Assembly: GCF_016862275.1 (NCBI RefSeq)
Contig: NZ_BOMQ01000024.1
Coordinates: forward strand, 62,001 to 126,000
DNA: 64,000 bases
Reading direction: 5' to 3'
Source: Actinoplanes nipponensis
GTDB taxonomy: Bacteria > Actinomycetota > Actinomycetes > Mycobacteriales > Micromonosporaceae
Below, piece by piece: positions 14,350 to 23,413 of this stretch (position 1 is its first letter; the number at the start of each line of letters is the position of its first letter). A program made the translations under genes and the position numbers. The notes under the pieces are model-generated. The model had not been told where the DNA came from, searched no databases, and saw nothing but the letters and a program-made list of their open reading frames with translations.

Positions 14350-14667
14350 GTGCCGCTCCCGCAACTAAGCCCCGAGCAGCGTAAAGCCGCGCTGGAGAAG
14401 GCCGCGGAGATTCGCAAGGCCCGGGCCGAGCTGAAGGATCAGCTCAAGTCTGGCAAGACCACCCTCGCCGCCGTGCTCGACCGGGCGGAAGGCGACGACG
14501 TCGTCGGCAAGCTGAAGGTTTCGGCCGTGCTCCAGGCGCTGCCGGGCATCGGCAAGATCCGGGCGACCCAGATCATGGAGAAGCTCAAGATCGCTGACAG
14601 CCGTCGCCTTCGTGGCCTCGGCGAGCAGCAGCGTAAGGCCCTCCTGGGGGAGTTCGCTGCGAACTGA
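14350..14667 (+). CDS. mihF: Actinobacterial integration host factor (mIHF/sIHF)
   Basis: This small nucleoid protein binds and bends DNA and affects supercoiling; it is essential in mycobacteria and influences development in Streptomyces. The 105-residue product has the basic N-terminal helix [21 protein letters not shown]. The helix-two-turn-helix core [18 protein letters not shown] ends in [15 protein letters not shown]. The GTG start has GAGGAG six bases upstream. It is not related to HU-type IHF. It stands alone with a 183-bp upstream gap, then gmk. Confidence 0.95.
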   Translation: MPLPQLSPEQRKAALEKAAEIRKARAELKDQLKSGKTTLAAVLDRAEGDDVVGKLKVSAVLQALPGIGKIRATQIMEKLKIADSRRLRGLGEQQRKALLGEFAAN

Positions 14668-14693
14668 CTCACCGGCTCGTGTTGAATGAGCCT

Positions 14694-15302
14694 GTGAGCA
14701 TGGATGACGACGCGCGCCCGGCGGCCCGACTCACCGTCCTGTCCGGCCCCTCGGGGGTGGGCAAGGACAGCGTGATCGAGCTGATCCGGGCGCGCTCGCC
14801 ATGGATCAAGCTGTCGGTTTCGGTGACCACCCGCAAGAAGCGCGACTACGAGACCGACGGCGAGCACTACCACTTCGTCACCCGGTCGGAGTTCCAACGC
14901 CTGGTCGACGGCGACCAGCTGCTCGAGTGGGCCGAGTTCGCCGGCAACCTCTACGGCACGCCGCGGGCCCAGGTCGAGGGCTGGCTGGCCCAGGGCCGGC
15001 CGGTGCTGCTGAAGATCGACTTGCAGGGGGCCCGCCAGGTGCGGGCCACGATGCCCGACGCGCAGCTCGTCTTCCTGGCCCCGCCCAGCGTCGACGAGCT
15101 CCGGCGCCGGCTGATCGGGCGCGGCACCGACGACGAGGACACCATCCGGCGCCGCCTGGCCCACGCCGACGAGGAGCTGGCCGCCGAGAAGGAGTTCGAC
15201 CGCACCGTGGTCAACGACTTCGTCGAGCGGGCCGCCGACGAGCTGGTAGGATTGCTCGGTTCGTCGTTTCTGACTCCCGCTCAGCCGCCGGTGTCTAGCT
15301 GA
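14694..15302 (+). CDS. gmk: Guanylate kinase
   Basis: It phosphorylates GMP to GDP. The P-loop is [15 protein letters not shown] near the N terminus. The GMP-binding segment follows ([21 protein letters not shown]), then [15 protein letters not shown] and the lid. GTG 14694 is used (202 residues); ATG 14700 is equally possible, as no strong ribosome site decides. It lies 26 bp after mihF and 21 bp before rpoZ, the usual actinobacterial order. Confidence 0.95.
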   Translation: MSMDDDARPAARLTVLSGPSGVGKDSVIELIRARSPWIKLSVSVTTRKKRDYETDGEHYHFVTRSEFQRLVDGDQLLEWAEFAGNLYGTPRAQVEGWLAQGRPVLLKIDLQGARQVRATMPDAQLVFLAPPSVDELRRRLIGRGTDDEDTIRRRLAHADEELAAEKEFDRTVVNDFVERAADELVGLLGSSFLTPAQPPVSS

Positions 15303-15323
15303 GAATTAAGGAAGTACATCACT

Positions 15324-15587
15324 GTGGGAACCATCGCCAACCCCGAAGGCATCACCAACCCGCCGATCGACGAGCTGCTCGACAAGACCTCGTCGAAGTA
15401 CTCGCTGGTGATCTTCGCGGCCAAGCGCGCCCGCCAGGTCAACGCCTACTACAGCCAGCTCGGCGAGGGCCTGCTGGAGTACGTCGGCCCGCTGGTCGAG
15501 ACCACTCCGCAGGAGAAGCCCCTGTCGATCGCGATGCGCGAGATCAACGCCGGTCTGCTGACCGCCGAGGCGACCGACAATCCCTGA
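15324..15587 (+). CDS. rpoZ: RNA polymerase omega subunit
   Basis: Omega helps assemble and stabilise beta-prime in RNA polymerase. The 87-residue product begins [20 protein letters not shown] and has the core [21 protein letters not shown] with the C-terminal [12 protein letters not shown] helix. The GTG start is preceded by AAGGAAG. A strong intrinsic terminator follows within 20 bp, so gmk-rpoZ forms a unit separated from coaBC. Confidence 0.96.
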   Translation: MGTIANPEGITNPPIDELLDKTSSKYSLVIFAAKRARQVNAYYSQLGEGLLEYVGPLVETTPQEKPLSIAMREINAGLLTAEATDNP

Positions 15588-15606
15588 TCCGCTGCTTCGC
15601 CGTGCA

Positions 15607-15638
15607 CCCGCGTCCGCTCACTGCGGGCGCGGGTTTTT
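15607..15638 (+). terminator. Intrinsic terminator after rpoZ
   Basis: An 11-bp stem CCCGCGTCCGC / GCGGGCGCGGG (one T-G wobble) with a five-base loop is followed at once by TTTTT. This is the most canonical terminator in the window. Confidence 0.88.
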
Positions 15639-15656
15639 CGCTGACGGGGGTGTGCC

Positions 15657-16880
15657 ATGCCCGAGGTAGTGCTCGGCGTCTGCGGCGGGATCGCCGCGTA
15701 CAAGGCCTGTGAGCTGCTGCGGTTGTTCACCGAGTCGGGTCACGGCGTCCGTGTCGTGCCCACCGCGTCGGCGCTCACGTTCGTCGGCGCGCCCACCTGG
15801 GCCGCGCTGTCCGGCCGCCCGGTGACCGCCGAGGTCTGGGACGACGTGCACGAGGTGCCCCACGTGCGCATCGGCCGGCAGGCCGAGCTGGTCGTGGTGG
15901 CGCCCGCGACCGCCGACCTGCTCGCCCGGGCCGCCCACGGCCTCGCCGACGACCTGCTCACCAACACCCTGCTCACCGCGACCTGCCCGGTGGTCTACGC
16001 GCCGGCCATGCACACCGAGATGTGGGAGAACCCGGCCACGCGGGCCAACGTCGCGACCCTGCGGGCGCGCGGCGCGGTCGTCATCGAGCCGGCTGTGGGC
16101 CGGCTCACGGGCGCCGACACCGGCAAGGGCCGGCTGCCCGACCCGGCGCAGATCTTCGCCACCGCGCTGCGCGTGCTGCGCCGCGGCGCGCCGGCGGAGA
16201 CCGACCTGGCCGGCCGCCGGGTGGTCGTCACCGCAGGTGGCACGCGTGAGCCGCTGGACCCGGTGCGGTTCCTCGGCAACCGCTCGTCGGGCAAGCAGGG
16301 CTACGCGCTGGCCCGCTCGGCGGTCGCCCGCGGCGCGCGCGTCACGCTGATTGCGGCGAACGTCACTCTGGCCGACCCGGCGGGCGCCGACGTGGTCCGC
16401 GTCGGCACGACCGAGGAGCTCCGCAAGGCCACGGTGGAGGCCGCCGCGGCCGCCGACGTGGTGGTGATGGCGGCCGCGCCGGCCGACTTCCGGCCGGCCA
16501 CGGTCGCCGGCCGGAAGATCAAAAAGACCGACGGGGGTACGGCGCCGACGATCGAGCTGGTCACCAACCCGGACATCGCCGCCGAGCTGGGCGCCGCCAA
16601 ACGCCCTGGTCAGCTGCTGGTGGCGTTCGCCGCGGAGACCCACGACGCGCTGGAGAACGCCCGCGGCAAACTGGTGCGCAAACGCGCGGACCTGATCGTC
16701 GTTAACGAGGTGGGCGCCGACCTGGTCTTCGGGGCGGACCGCAACACGGTCACGATCCTCGGCGCGGACGGCAGCACCACAGCGCTCGGGGAACTCCCCA
16801 AAGACGATGTGGCCGATGCGATATGGGACGAGGTCGTCAGTCGCCTCGCCGCCCTGGTGGGCGACACTGGGACGGGCTGA
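15657..16880 (+). CDS. coaBC: Bifunctional phosphopantothenoylcysteine decarboxylase / phosphopantothenate-cysteine ligase
   Basis: It performs two consecutive steps of coenzyme A synthesis. The N-terminal flavoprotein half (CoaC, about residues 1-180) has GVCGGIAAYKACELLR, the active-site His in EVPHVRIG, and APAMHTEMWENPAT. The C-terminal half (CoaB) has TAGGTREPLDPVRFLGNRSS and the lysine motif GRKIKKTDG. At 407 residues it is full length. The ATG at 15657 lies just past the rpoZ terminator, with GGGGGTG upstream. Confidence 0.95.
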   Translation: MPEVVLGVCGGIAAYKACELLRLFTESGHGVRVVPTASALTFVGAPTWAALSGRPVTAEVWDDVHEVPHVRIGRQAELVVVAPATADLLARAAHGLADDLLTNTLLTATCPVVYAPAMHTEMWENPATRANVATLRARGAVVIEPAVGRLTGADTGKGRLPDPAQIFATALRVLRRGAPAETDLAGRRVVVTAGGTREPLDPVRFLGNRSSGKQGYALARSAVARGARVTLIAANVTLADPAGADVVRVGTTEELRKATVEAAAAADVVVMAAAPADFRPATVAGRKIKKTDGGTAPTIELVTNPDIAAELGAAKRPGQLLVAFAAETHDALENARGKLVRKRADLIVVNEVGADLVFGADRNTVTILGADGSTTALGELPKDDVADAIWDEVVSRLAALVGDTGTG

Positions 16881-16955
16881 GGCCGGGCCAGCGTCCGGCC
16901 GGCGGCGGTGACTACACTGCCGCCGAACGAAACTTCGACAAATCTGAGGAGCACC

Positions 16956-18146
16956 GTGGCACGCCGCCTGTTCACCTCCGAGTCGGTCACGGAAGGCCAC
17001 CCGGACAAGATCGCTGACCAGATCAGCGACGGTATTCTCGATGCCCTGCTGGGGCAGGACCCCCGTAGCCGCGTCGCGGTGGAGACCCTGATCACGACCG
17101 GCCAGGTGCACGTGGCCGGCGAGGTGACCACCAAGGCGTACGCGGACATCCCGAGCATCGTGCGCGAGACCATTCTCGGCATCGGCTACGACTCGTCCAA
17201 GAAGGGCTTCGACGGCGCCTCCTGCGGCGTCAGCGTCTCGATCGGCTCCCAGTCGCCGGACATCGCCCAGGGCGTGGACAGCGCGGTCGAGCTGCGCGAG
17301 GGCAACTCCGAGCACGCGCTCGACGCCCAGGGCGCCGGCGACCAGGGCATGATGTTCGGCTTCGCCTGCTCCGAGACCCCGGAGCTGATGCCGCTGCCGA
17401 TCGCGCTGGCCCACCGCCTGGCCCGCCGGCTGTCGACGGCCCGCAAGGACGGCACGATCCCGTACCTGCGCCCGGACGGCAAGACCCAGGTCACCATCGA
17501 GTACGACGGCCTGCGCCCGGTGCGCCTGGACACGGTCGTGGTGTCGTCGCAGCACGCGGCCGACATCTCGCTCGAGTCGCTGCTGACCCCGGACGTCCGC
17601 GAACACGTCCTCGGCCCCGAGCTCGCCGGCCTGGACCTGGACGTGGACAACTACCGGCTGCTGGTCAACCCGACCGGCCGCTTCGAGATCGGCGGCCCGA
17701 TGGGCGACGCCGGCCTGACCGGCCGCAAGATCATCGTGGACACGTACGGCGGCTACGCCCGGCACGGCGGCGGCGCGTTCTCGGGCAAGGACCCGTCGAA
17801 GGTGGACCGCTCGGCGGCGTACGCGATGCGCTGGGTGGCCAAGAACGTCGTCGCCGCGGGCCTGGCCGAGCGCTGCGAGACCCAGGTCGCGTACGCGATC
17901 GGCAAGGCCCACCCGGTCTCGCTGTTCGTCGAGACCTTCGGCACCGAGAACGTGCCGGTGGAGCGCATCGAGAAGGCCATCAACGAGGTGTTCGACCTGC
18001 GCCCGGCCGCGATCATCCGCGACCTGGACCTGCTGCGCCCGATCTACCAGCAGACCGCCGCGTACGGCCACTTCGGCCGCGAGCTGCCCGAGCTGCTGTG
18101 GGAGAACACGGACCGCGCCCAGGACCTGAAGTCGGCCGCGGCCTGA
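16956..18146 (+). CDS. metK: S-adenosylmethionine synthetase
   Basis: It makes S-adenosylmethionine from methionine and ATP. The 396-residue product starts at GTG ([21 protein letters not shown]) with GAGGA just upstream; the frame runs 16 codons further but without family similarity. Signatures are [12 protein letters not shown], the [12 protein letters not shown] hexapeptide, and the P-loop-like [20 protein letters not shown] found no SAM riboswitch in the 75-bp gap to coaBC, only a 7-bp stem (16900-16906 with 16919-16925). A perfect 13-bp hairpin ends it. Confidence 0.97.
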   Translation: MARRLFTSESVTEGHPDKIADQISDGILDALLGQDPRSRVAVETLITTGQVHVAGEVTTKAYADIPSIVRETILGIGYDSSKKGFDGASCGVSVSIGSQSPDIAQGVDSAVELREGNSEHALDAQGAGDQGMMFGFACSETPELMPLPIALAHRLARRLSTARKDGTIPYLRPDGKTQVTIEYDGLRPVRLDTVVVSSQHAADISLESLLTPDVREHVLGPELAGLDLDVDNYRLLVNPTGRFEIGGPMGDAGLTGRKIIVDTYGGYARHGGGAFSGKDPSKVDRSAAYAMRWVAKNVVAAGLAERCETQVAYAIGKAHPVSLFVETFGTENVPVERIEKAINEVFDLRPAAIIRDLDLLRPIYQQTAAYGHFGRELPELLWENTDRAQDLKSAAA

Positions 18147-18164
18147 GCTCGACAACGCCGGAAA

Positions 18165-18199
18165 CGGGTGCCGCGACCTCGGTCGCGGCACCCGTGCTG
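18165..18199 (+). terminator. Strong hairpin terminator after metK
   Basis: A perfect 13-bp stem (18165-18177 with 18182-18194) with a CTCG loop is followed by TGCTGTTTG. It shows that priA cannot start upstream of about 18200, although its frame is open there. Confidence 0.8.
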
Positions 18200-18241
18200 T
18201 TTGCCGCCGAAGATGTCGTACCCGCGCGCCAGAATGTGCGG

Positions 18242-21200
18242 GTGAGGGCGGCGAAACCGAAACCCGACCGCGAGCCGGCGTCCCGGCTCCCGGTCGCGCG
18301 GGTCAGCGTCGAGGTGCCACTGGCGCACCTCGACCGCCCGTTCGACTACCTGGTCTCGGCGGCCGACGACGAGGCGGCCCAGCCCGGCGTGCGGGTCAAG
18401 GTCCGGTTCGCCGGCCAGCTGGTGAACGGCTTCCTGCTGGAGCGCGCGGAGTCCAGCCCGCACGGCGGCAAGCTGGCCTTTCTCGACAAGGTGGTCTCGC
18501 CCGAGCGGGTGCTCGATCCGGAGGTGGCCCGGCTGGCCCGGGCGGTCGCGGATCGCTATGCGGGCAATCTGTCGGATGTGCTGCGGCTGGCGGTGCCACC
18601 ACGCCACGCGCGGGTCGAGGCGCAGGCCAGCCCGCCGCCTCCGGATCCGGCTGCCGGAGTCGCAGGATCGCCCAGGTTGTCCGGGCCGGCGGGATCGTCC
18701 GGGTCGGCGGAGTCGTCCGGGCTGGCGGGGTCGTCTGAGCTGGCTGGGTCTTCAGGGCCGCAGGTGTCGTCTGGGCTGGCGGAGTCGTCCGGGCTGGTGG
18801 GGTCGTCTGGGCCGGCTGGGTCGTCTGGGCCGGCTGGGTCTTCAGGGCCGCAGGGGTTGTCTGGGCTGGCGGAGTCGTCCGGGCTGGCGGGATCGTCTGG
18901 GCCGGCTGGGTCTTCAGGGCCGCAGGGGTCGTCTGGGCTGGCGGAGTCGTCCAGGCTGGCGGGGGCCTCTGGGCTGGCCTGGGCTGCAGAGCCGTCCGGG
19001 CCGGTGGGGTTGGGCGCGGCGGCCCTGCCCGCTCATGAGGTGGACTTCCCCGGACAGGGGCCCGACGCGGGTGTCTCGGTGGAGTCGCCGGCTGACGCCG
19101 CCTCGCTGGACGGCCGGGTCGAACTCCGCCGAGGCACGCGCCCGAGCGGGGGTCCCGGCGGGCCCCCCGGGGGCGACAGCGGTGCCGAAGCGGTAGCGGT
19201 AGATCGCCGCGTGCCGGATGGCCGGGCGGTGGCGGTGGGCCAGCCGGCCGACTCGCAGCATGATCAATCGGCAGTCGCCGCGCGGTCAGCCGGCCTCGCT
19301 CCGGCACCGGCGGCCCCAGCCGCCCACCGACGCGGAAATCCCGGTGCGGACCCACCGGCCACCGCCCCCATTGCCTCCTCGAAGGGTGCGGCAGGCGCCC
19401 CGCGGCGGGTGGGCGACGCAAGCGTCCTCTCCGCGGAGGGTGACGCAAGTGCCCTTTCGGCGGACGGTGATGCGAGAGCCCTTTCCGCGGAGGGCGACGC
19501 AAGAGGCTTTTCGGCGGAGGGTGATGCGAGAGCCCTTTCTGTAGAGGGTGATGCAAGCGTCCTTTCCCCGGCGGGCCACCTAAGCGCCCCCTCTCCAGAG
19601 GGTGATGCAAGCACTCTCTCCCCGGAGGGGGATGCAAGCGCCCCCTCCCCGGAGAGCGACCTAAGCGCCCCCTCTCCAGAGGGAGACGCAACTGCCCCCT
19701 CCCCGAAGGGCGACCCAACCACCCCCACACCGCCCCACGGCTGGGGCATCTACCCAGCCGGCGCCGCCTACCTCCACGCCCTGGAGCAGGCCCGCCCCGC
19801 CCGGGCCGTCTGGTCGGCCCTCCCCGGAGAGGACTGGCCCGCGCGCATCGCCGAGGCCGCCGCTGCCGTCGTGCGGGCCGGCCGGGGTGTGGTCGTCGTC
19901 GTGGCGGACGCCCGTGATCTGGAGCGACTCGACCGGGCGCTGACCGCGGTGCTCGGCGACGGCAGGCACGTGGCGCTCAACGCCGCCGCCGGGCCCGCCG
20001 AGCGGTACAGGCGGTTTCTCGCCGCCAGCCGCCACCGGGTGCCCGTGGTCGCCGGGACGCGGGCGGCCATGTTCGCGCCCGTCGCCGATCTCGGTCTCGT
20101 GGTCATCTGGGACGACGGGGACGACCTGCACGCCGAGCCGCGGGCGCCGTACCCCCATGCCCGGGACGTGTTGCTCACCCGGGCGCAGCTCGCCGGGTGC
20201 GCCGCCCTGGTCGGTGGTTTCGCCCGTACGGGGGAGGCCCAGCTGTTGCTGGAGACCGGGTGGGCCAAGGAGATCGTCGCCGGCCGGGACACGCTGCGGG
20301 CCCGGAGCCCGGCCATCGCGCCGACCGGTGACGATCCGCAGCTCGCGCGCGATCCCGGCGCGGTCAGCGCCCGGCTGCCCAGTCTCGCCTGGCAGGCGGC
20401 CCGCGGCGCGTTGCAGGCCGGCGCGCCGGTGCTGGTGCAGGTGCCCCGGCGCGGCTATCTGCCGTCCACCGCGTGTGCCGAGTGCCGTACGCCTGCCCGC
20501 TGCCCGCACTGCTCCGGGCCGCTGGGGCTGGCCGGTTCCCGGGACGTGCCGGCGTGTCACTGGTGCGGGCGCGCCGCCGCCGACTACGCGTGTCCGGCCT
20601 GCGGTGGGCGGCGGCTGCGGGCGTCGGTGACCGGCGCCCGGCGGACGGCCGAGGAGCTCGGCCGGGCGTTCCCCGGGTTCCCGGTGCGTACGTCCGGGCG
20701 GGACGAGATTCTCGGCACCGTTCCGGGGACCGCCGCCGTGGTTGTCGCCACGCCTGGGGCGGAGCCCGTGGCCGAGGGCGGCTACGGCGCGGTGCTGCTG
20801 CTCGACACGTGGGCGCTGCTGTCCCGGGCCGATCTGCGGGCCGCCGAGGAGACGATGCGGCGCTGGCTGTCCGCCGCCGCCCTGGCGCGGCCCGGTCCGG
20901 CCGGCGGCCGGGTGGTTGTCGTGGCCGACGGGTCGCTGGCGCCGGTGCAGGCGTTGCTGCGCTGGGACCCGGGCTGGTTCGCGGCCCGCGAGCTCGCCGA
21001 ACGCCGCGAGCTGGGCTTCCCGCCGGCGGCCCGGATGGCCAGCGTCACCGGCCGGGCCGAGGCGGTGGCCGAGTTCCTGGCCGCGGCCCGGCTGCCCGAC
21101 GACGTGGAACTGCTCGGCCCGGTCCCGGCCGCCGACGACCAGGAACGCATGCTGCTGCGGGTGTCGCGGGGCCGGGCGGCGGCGCTGGCCCGGGCGCTGC

Positions 21201-21280
21201 ACGAGGCGGCGGCGGTACGCAGCGCGAAGAAGTCCACCCAGCCGGTCCGCATCCAGATCGACCCGGCCGAGCTGCTGTGA
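18242..21280 (+). CDS. priA: Primosomal protein N' (PriA), helicase-inactive form with repeat insert
   Basis: PriA reloads the replisome at stalled forks. This 1012-residue version is far longer than usual. The N-terminal 3' DNA-binding domain (VARVSVEVPLAHLDRPFDYLV) is normal. A long linker follows with two tandem-repeat arrays, residues ~145-252 and ~391-498. The helicase half lacks a Walker A GKT (the spot reads WSALPGEDWPARI), and the DEEH box reads WDDGDDLHAE, as in other actinobacterial PriA proteins that have lost ATPase motifs. The zinc-binding region keeps eight cysteines (CAEC, CPHC, CHWC, CPAC). GTG 18242 or 18236 is the start, both after the metK terminator. Confidence 0.92.
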   Translation: MRAAKPKPDREPASRLPVARVSVEVPLAHLDRPFDYLVSAADDEAAQPGVRVKVRFAGQLVNGFLLERAESSPHGGKLAFLDKVVSPERVLDPEVARLARAVADRYAGNLSDVLRLAVPPRHARVEAQASPPPPDPAAGVAGSPRLSGPAGSSGSAESSGLAGSSELAGSSGPQVSSGLAESSGLVGSSGPAGSSGPAGSSGPQGLSGLAESSGLAGSSGPAGSSGPQGSSGLAESSRLAGASGLAWAAEPSGPVGLGAAALPAHEVDFPGQGPDAGVSVESPADAASLDGRVELRRGTRPSGGPGGPPGGDSGAEAVAVDRRVPDGRAVAVGQPADSQHDQSAVAARSAGLAPAPAAPAAHRRGNPGADPPATAPIASSKGAAGAPRRVGDASVLSAEGDASALSADGDARALSAEGDARGFSAEGDARALSVEGDASVLSPAGHLSAPSPEGDASTLSPEGDASAPSPESDLSAPSPEGDATAPSPKGDPTTPTPPHGWGIYPAGAAYLHALEQARPARAVWSALPGEDWPARIAEAAAAVVRAGRGVVVVVADARDLERLDRALTAVLGDGRHVALNAAAGPAERYRRFLAASRHRVPVVAGTRAAMFAPVADLGLVVIWDDGDDLHAEPRAPYPHARDVLLTRAQLAGCAALVGGFARTGEAQLLLETGWAKEIVAGRDTLRARSPAIAPTGDDPQLARDPGAVSARLPSLAWQAARGALQAGAPVLVQVPRRGYLPSTACAECRTPARCPHCSGPLGLAGSRDVPACHWCGRAAADYACPACGGRRLRASVTGARRTAEELGRAFPGFPVRTSGRDEILGTVPGTAAVVVATPGAEPVAEGGYGAVLLLDTWALLSRADLRAAEETMRRWLSAAALARPGPAGGRVVVVADGSLAPVQALLRWDPGWFAARELAERRELGFPPAARMASVTGRAEAVAEFLAAARLPDDVELLGPVPAADDQERMLLRVSRGRAAALARALHEAAAVRSAKKSTQPVRIQIDPAELL
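18674..18997 (+). repeat. Tandem array 1 inside priA: 15-bp / 5-residue units
   Basis: About 20 in-frame units of the type TCGTCTGGGCTGGCG encode SSGLA, GSSGP and AESSG variants. A higher-order period of 25-30 residues (LAESSGLAGSSGPAGSSGPQG) is visible. The DNA is G+T rich and adenine poor on the coding strand. Third-position changes between units suggest it is not very recent. Confidence 0.92.
19412..19735 (+). repeat. Tandem array 2 inside priA: twelve 27-bp / 9-residue units
   Basis: Twelve consecutive units encode GDASVLSAE-like nonapeptides. The first five favour LSAE and the later ones PSPE, so two subfamilies were amplified separately. The last two units are degenerate. The array runs straight into the helicase half (HGWGIYPAG). 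The encoded segment is acidic and probably disordered. Confidence 0.93.
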
Positions 21281-21283
21281 CCG

Positions 21284-21889
21284 CTAATCGGTGGCCAGCT
21301 TGGCGCTGAAGCCCAGCAGCGCGGTGGCGGTCGCCGCGTCGAGGGCCCGGCGCACGCCCCGCCGGGTCAGCACCCGCCGCGCCCGGGCCATGCCCAGGAC
21401 CACCAGCAGCAGGTACATCAGCGACAGCGCCGCGTGGCTCAGGGCCAGCGCCAGCAGCGCGCCCAGCGGCGCGTCCGGGCCGAGGAACTGTGGCAGCACC
21501 GCCAGGTAGAAGACCAGGACCTTGGGGTTGGTGATGTTCGACAGGAAGCCCTGCCGCCAGCCCGACGCCGCGCCGGGCGACACCGAGTCGGGGTAGAGGC
21601 CGGCCAGCGCCGACCGCAGGGCCTGCACGCCCAGGTACGCCAGGTAGGCGATGCCGGCCCACTTGATCGCCTGGAACACCGGCTGGGCGCGGGTCACCAG
21701 CGCGCCGAGCCCGGCCGCCGCGGCCAGGCCCTGCACCGCGTTCGAGCTGGCCACCCCGGCCGCGCTCCACGAGCCGCGGCGGCGGCCGCCGGCCAGGGTG
21801 TTCTTGGTGATCACCGCGAAGTCCGGGCCGGGCATGAGGACCAGCAGCACCGCGAAGACCAGGAACGATCCGTACGTGGACCACGTCAT
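21284..21889 (-). CDS. LysE/RhtB-family amino-acid exporter
   Basis: This is an inner-membrane exporter of an amino acid or derivative; the substrate cannot be told from sequence. The 201-residue product has the family opening LLVLMPGPDFAVITKNTLAGGRRRG and the conserved GFLSNITNPKVLVFYLAVLPQF in the middle. About six hydrophobic segments are present. It converges on priA with only three bases between the stops and no separate terminator. Whether it forms a unit with the upstream acetyltransferase gene (24 bp away, same strand) is uncertain. Confidence 0.9.
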   Translation of the reverse strand: MTWSTYGSFLVFAVLLVLMPGPDFAVITKNTLAGGRRRGSWSAAGVASSNAVQGLAAAAGLGALVTRAQPVFQAIKWAGIAYLAYLGVQALRSALAGLYPDSVSPGAASGWRQGFLSNITNPKVLVFYLAVLPQFLGPDAPLGALLALALSHAALSLMYLLLVVLGMARARRVLTRRGVRRALDAATATALLGFSAKLATD

Positions 21890-21913
21890 CGGCCGAGCCT
21901 AACGCCGCCGGCG

Positions 21914-22396
21914 TCAGACCGCTTTGTAGTATCTGACCTGCGGCAGCGCCGTGAAACCGGCCTTTTCGTAGGCGCGGCGGGCCGGCGCGTGGCCCGGGTC
22001 GCCGCCGGTCCCGATCGCCACCAGCCGGGCGCCGGCCGCCCGCAGCTGGTCGACGGCGAAGGCGATCAGGTCCGTGGCGATGCCCCGGCGCTGATGGGCC
22101 GGGTCCACCGCGATCATCTCCAGCTCGCCGCCGCCGGAGGCAGGGTCGAGCACCGCCACGACGAAGCCCACCGGCTCCGCGCCGGCCACGGCCACCCAGG
22201 TCGTCGCGGCGTGCTCGCGGCACACCCGGGCCACGTCGCGGGCCTGCGAGCTCGTCCAGTCCGGGAAGAGGCGGCGGTAGATCTCCCCGCCCAGCACCTG
22301 CTCGAAGGAGGCGAAGACGGGCGCCCACGCCCGCAGGGACAGCCGCACCACGGCGTCGACGTCCGCGTCGGTGAGCGCCCGGATCTCCGTCGTCAT
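21914..22396 (-). CDS. GNAT-family N-acetyltransferase
   Basis: This predicted cytoplasmic acetyl-CoA-dependent acetyltransferase has an unknown substrate. The 160-residue product starts MTTEIRALTDADVDAVVRLS. It has the acetyl-CoA loop VDPAHQRRGIATDLIAFAVDQL (Q/R-x-x-G-x-G/A type) and ends AYEKAGFTALPQVRYYKAV. The ATG at 22396 was chosen; the frame continues upstream into a decayed gene in another reading frame. Confidence 0.88.
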   Translation of the reverse strand: MTTEIRALTDADVDAVVRLSLRAWAPVFASFEQVLGGEIYRRLFPDWTSSQARDVARVCREHAATTWVAVAGAEPVGFVVAVLDPASGGGELEMIAVDPAHQRRGIATDLIAFAVDQLRAAGARLVAIGTGGDPGHAPARRAYEKAGFTALPQVRYYKAV

Positions 22397-22406
22397 GCGG
22401 TCCAGG

Positions 22407-22756
22407 CTAGGGCAGCACCCGCGGGTCCGGGTGCGGCGAACGGGGCACCGCCACGTCCTCGATGGTGGTGAACGGGAAGCGGAAGACCGGGCCGGAGCCG
22501 CGGCGGTCGCCGAACTCGTCGCCGATCCACAGTGAGCCGTCGCGGTCGCGCACGACCGACTCCCGTCGAAGTCCGCCGCGCTCGGCCCGGGCCAGCGGGA
22601 ACGGGACGCCCCGGACGGCTCGCCGCCGGGCACGAACGTCAGGCCGGCAGCGAGGCGGAGCCGGTCAGGGTGGGCGCGGCGGACGGGTGGGTGGAGGAGC
22701 GCGGCCACCAGGCCGAGCGTCAGGACGAGCAGGCCGACGCCGGCGTTGGGCCGCAC
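22407..22756 (-). pseudogene. Frameshifted remnant resembling a phytase-like esterase
   Basis: From GTG 22756 a frame reads a short hydrophobic leader (VGLLVLTLGLVAALL) and reaches AADFDG at about 22562. From there the next frame continues as ESVVRDRDGSLWIGDEFGD and ends at TAG 22407. One lost base at 22562-22564 would join them. The DGSLWIGDEFG motif is typical of the esterase-like activity of phytase family, whose members are about 300 residues or more. This remnant spans about 115 codons, so both a frameshift and truncation are inferred. Nothing else is seen in 22397-22857 except the def promoter region. Confidence 0.5.
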
Positions 22757-22857
22757 CGGACATCGTCCGCTGCCGGGCGGCGCGAGGGCGGCGTGCGGGC
22801 TCCGTAGACTAGGCGTCATCAGCGATTTTCTGTGAGCAGTCGAGGAGTGGCACCCGC

Positions 22858-23409
22858 GTGACCGTCCAGCCCATCCGTCTGTTCGGCGACCCGGTGCTGC
22901 GTACGCCGGCCGACGCCGTGGTCGACTTCGACAAGGAACTGCGCCGGCTCGTCCGGGACCTCACCGAGACGATGCAGGACTCCGGCGGCGCCGGCCTGGC
23001 CGCGCCGCAGCTCGGCGTGGGTCTGCGGGTGTTCGCGTTCCACGTCGACGAGGTGCTCGGCCACATCGTCAACCCGGTGCTGAGCTTCCCCGACGACGAG
23101 GAGCAGGACGGCCCGGAGGGCTGCCTGTCCATCCCCGGCGTGTACGTCGACACCAAGCGCCGCCAGCACGTCGTCGCCCAGGGCTTCACCGAGAACGGCG
23201 ACCCCTTGCAGCTGGTCGGCACCGGCCTGATGGCGCGCTGCGTGCAGCACGAGACCGACCACCTCGACGGGGTGCTGTTCCTGGACCGGCTGGAGACCGC
23301 CGCCCGCAAGGACGCGATGAAGCAGATCCGGGCCGCCGAGTGGTACGACGCCGGCGCCCCGCCGACGGTGAAGACCAGCCCGCACGGCATCTTCGGGCTG
23401 GGGCGGTGA
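22858..23409 (+). CDS. def: Peptide deformylase
   Basis: It removes the formyl group from nascent proteins. The 183-residue metalloenzyme has all three motifs: [21 protein letters not shown] (metal Cys) and [12 protein letters not shown] (two metal His and catalytic Glu). The GTG start has GAGGAG ten bases upstream. TAGACT at 22805-22810 is a plausible -10. It sits four bases before fmt, which makes the substrate of this pathway, and upstream of rsmB, the usual cluster. Confidence 0.96.
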   Translation: MTVQPIRLFGDPVLRTPADAVVDFDKELRRLVRDLTETMQDSGGAGLAAPQLGVGLRVFAFHVDEVLGHIVNPVLSFPDDEEQDGPEGCLSIPGVYVDTKRRQHVVAQGFTENGDPLQLVGTGLMARCVQHETDHLDGVLFLDRLETAARKDAMKQIRAAEWYDAGAPPTVKTSPHGIFGLGR

Positions 23410-23413
23410 CCCG

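Noticed and set aside
16881..16955. SAM riboswitch before metK
   Set aside because: The 75-bp gap is too short and lacks SAM-I to SAM-IV core sequences; only a 7-bp stem is present.
18396..19730. 444-codon minus-strand frame across the priA repeats
   Set aside because: Repetitive Pro/Arg product opposite a continuous PriA frame; shadow of the repeats.
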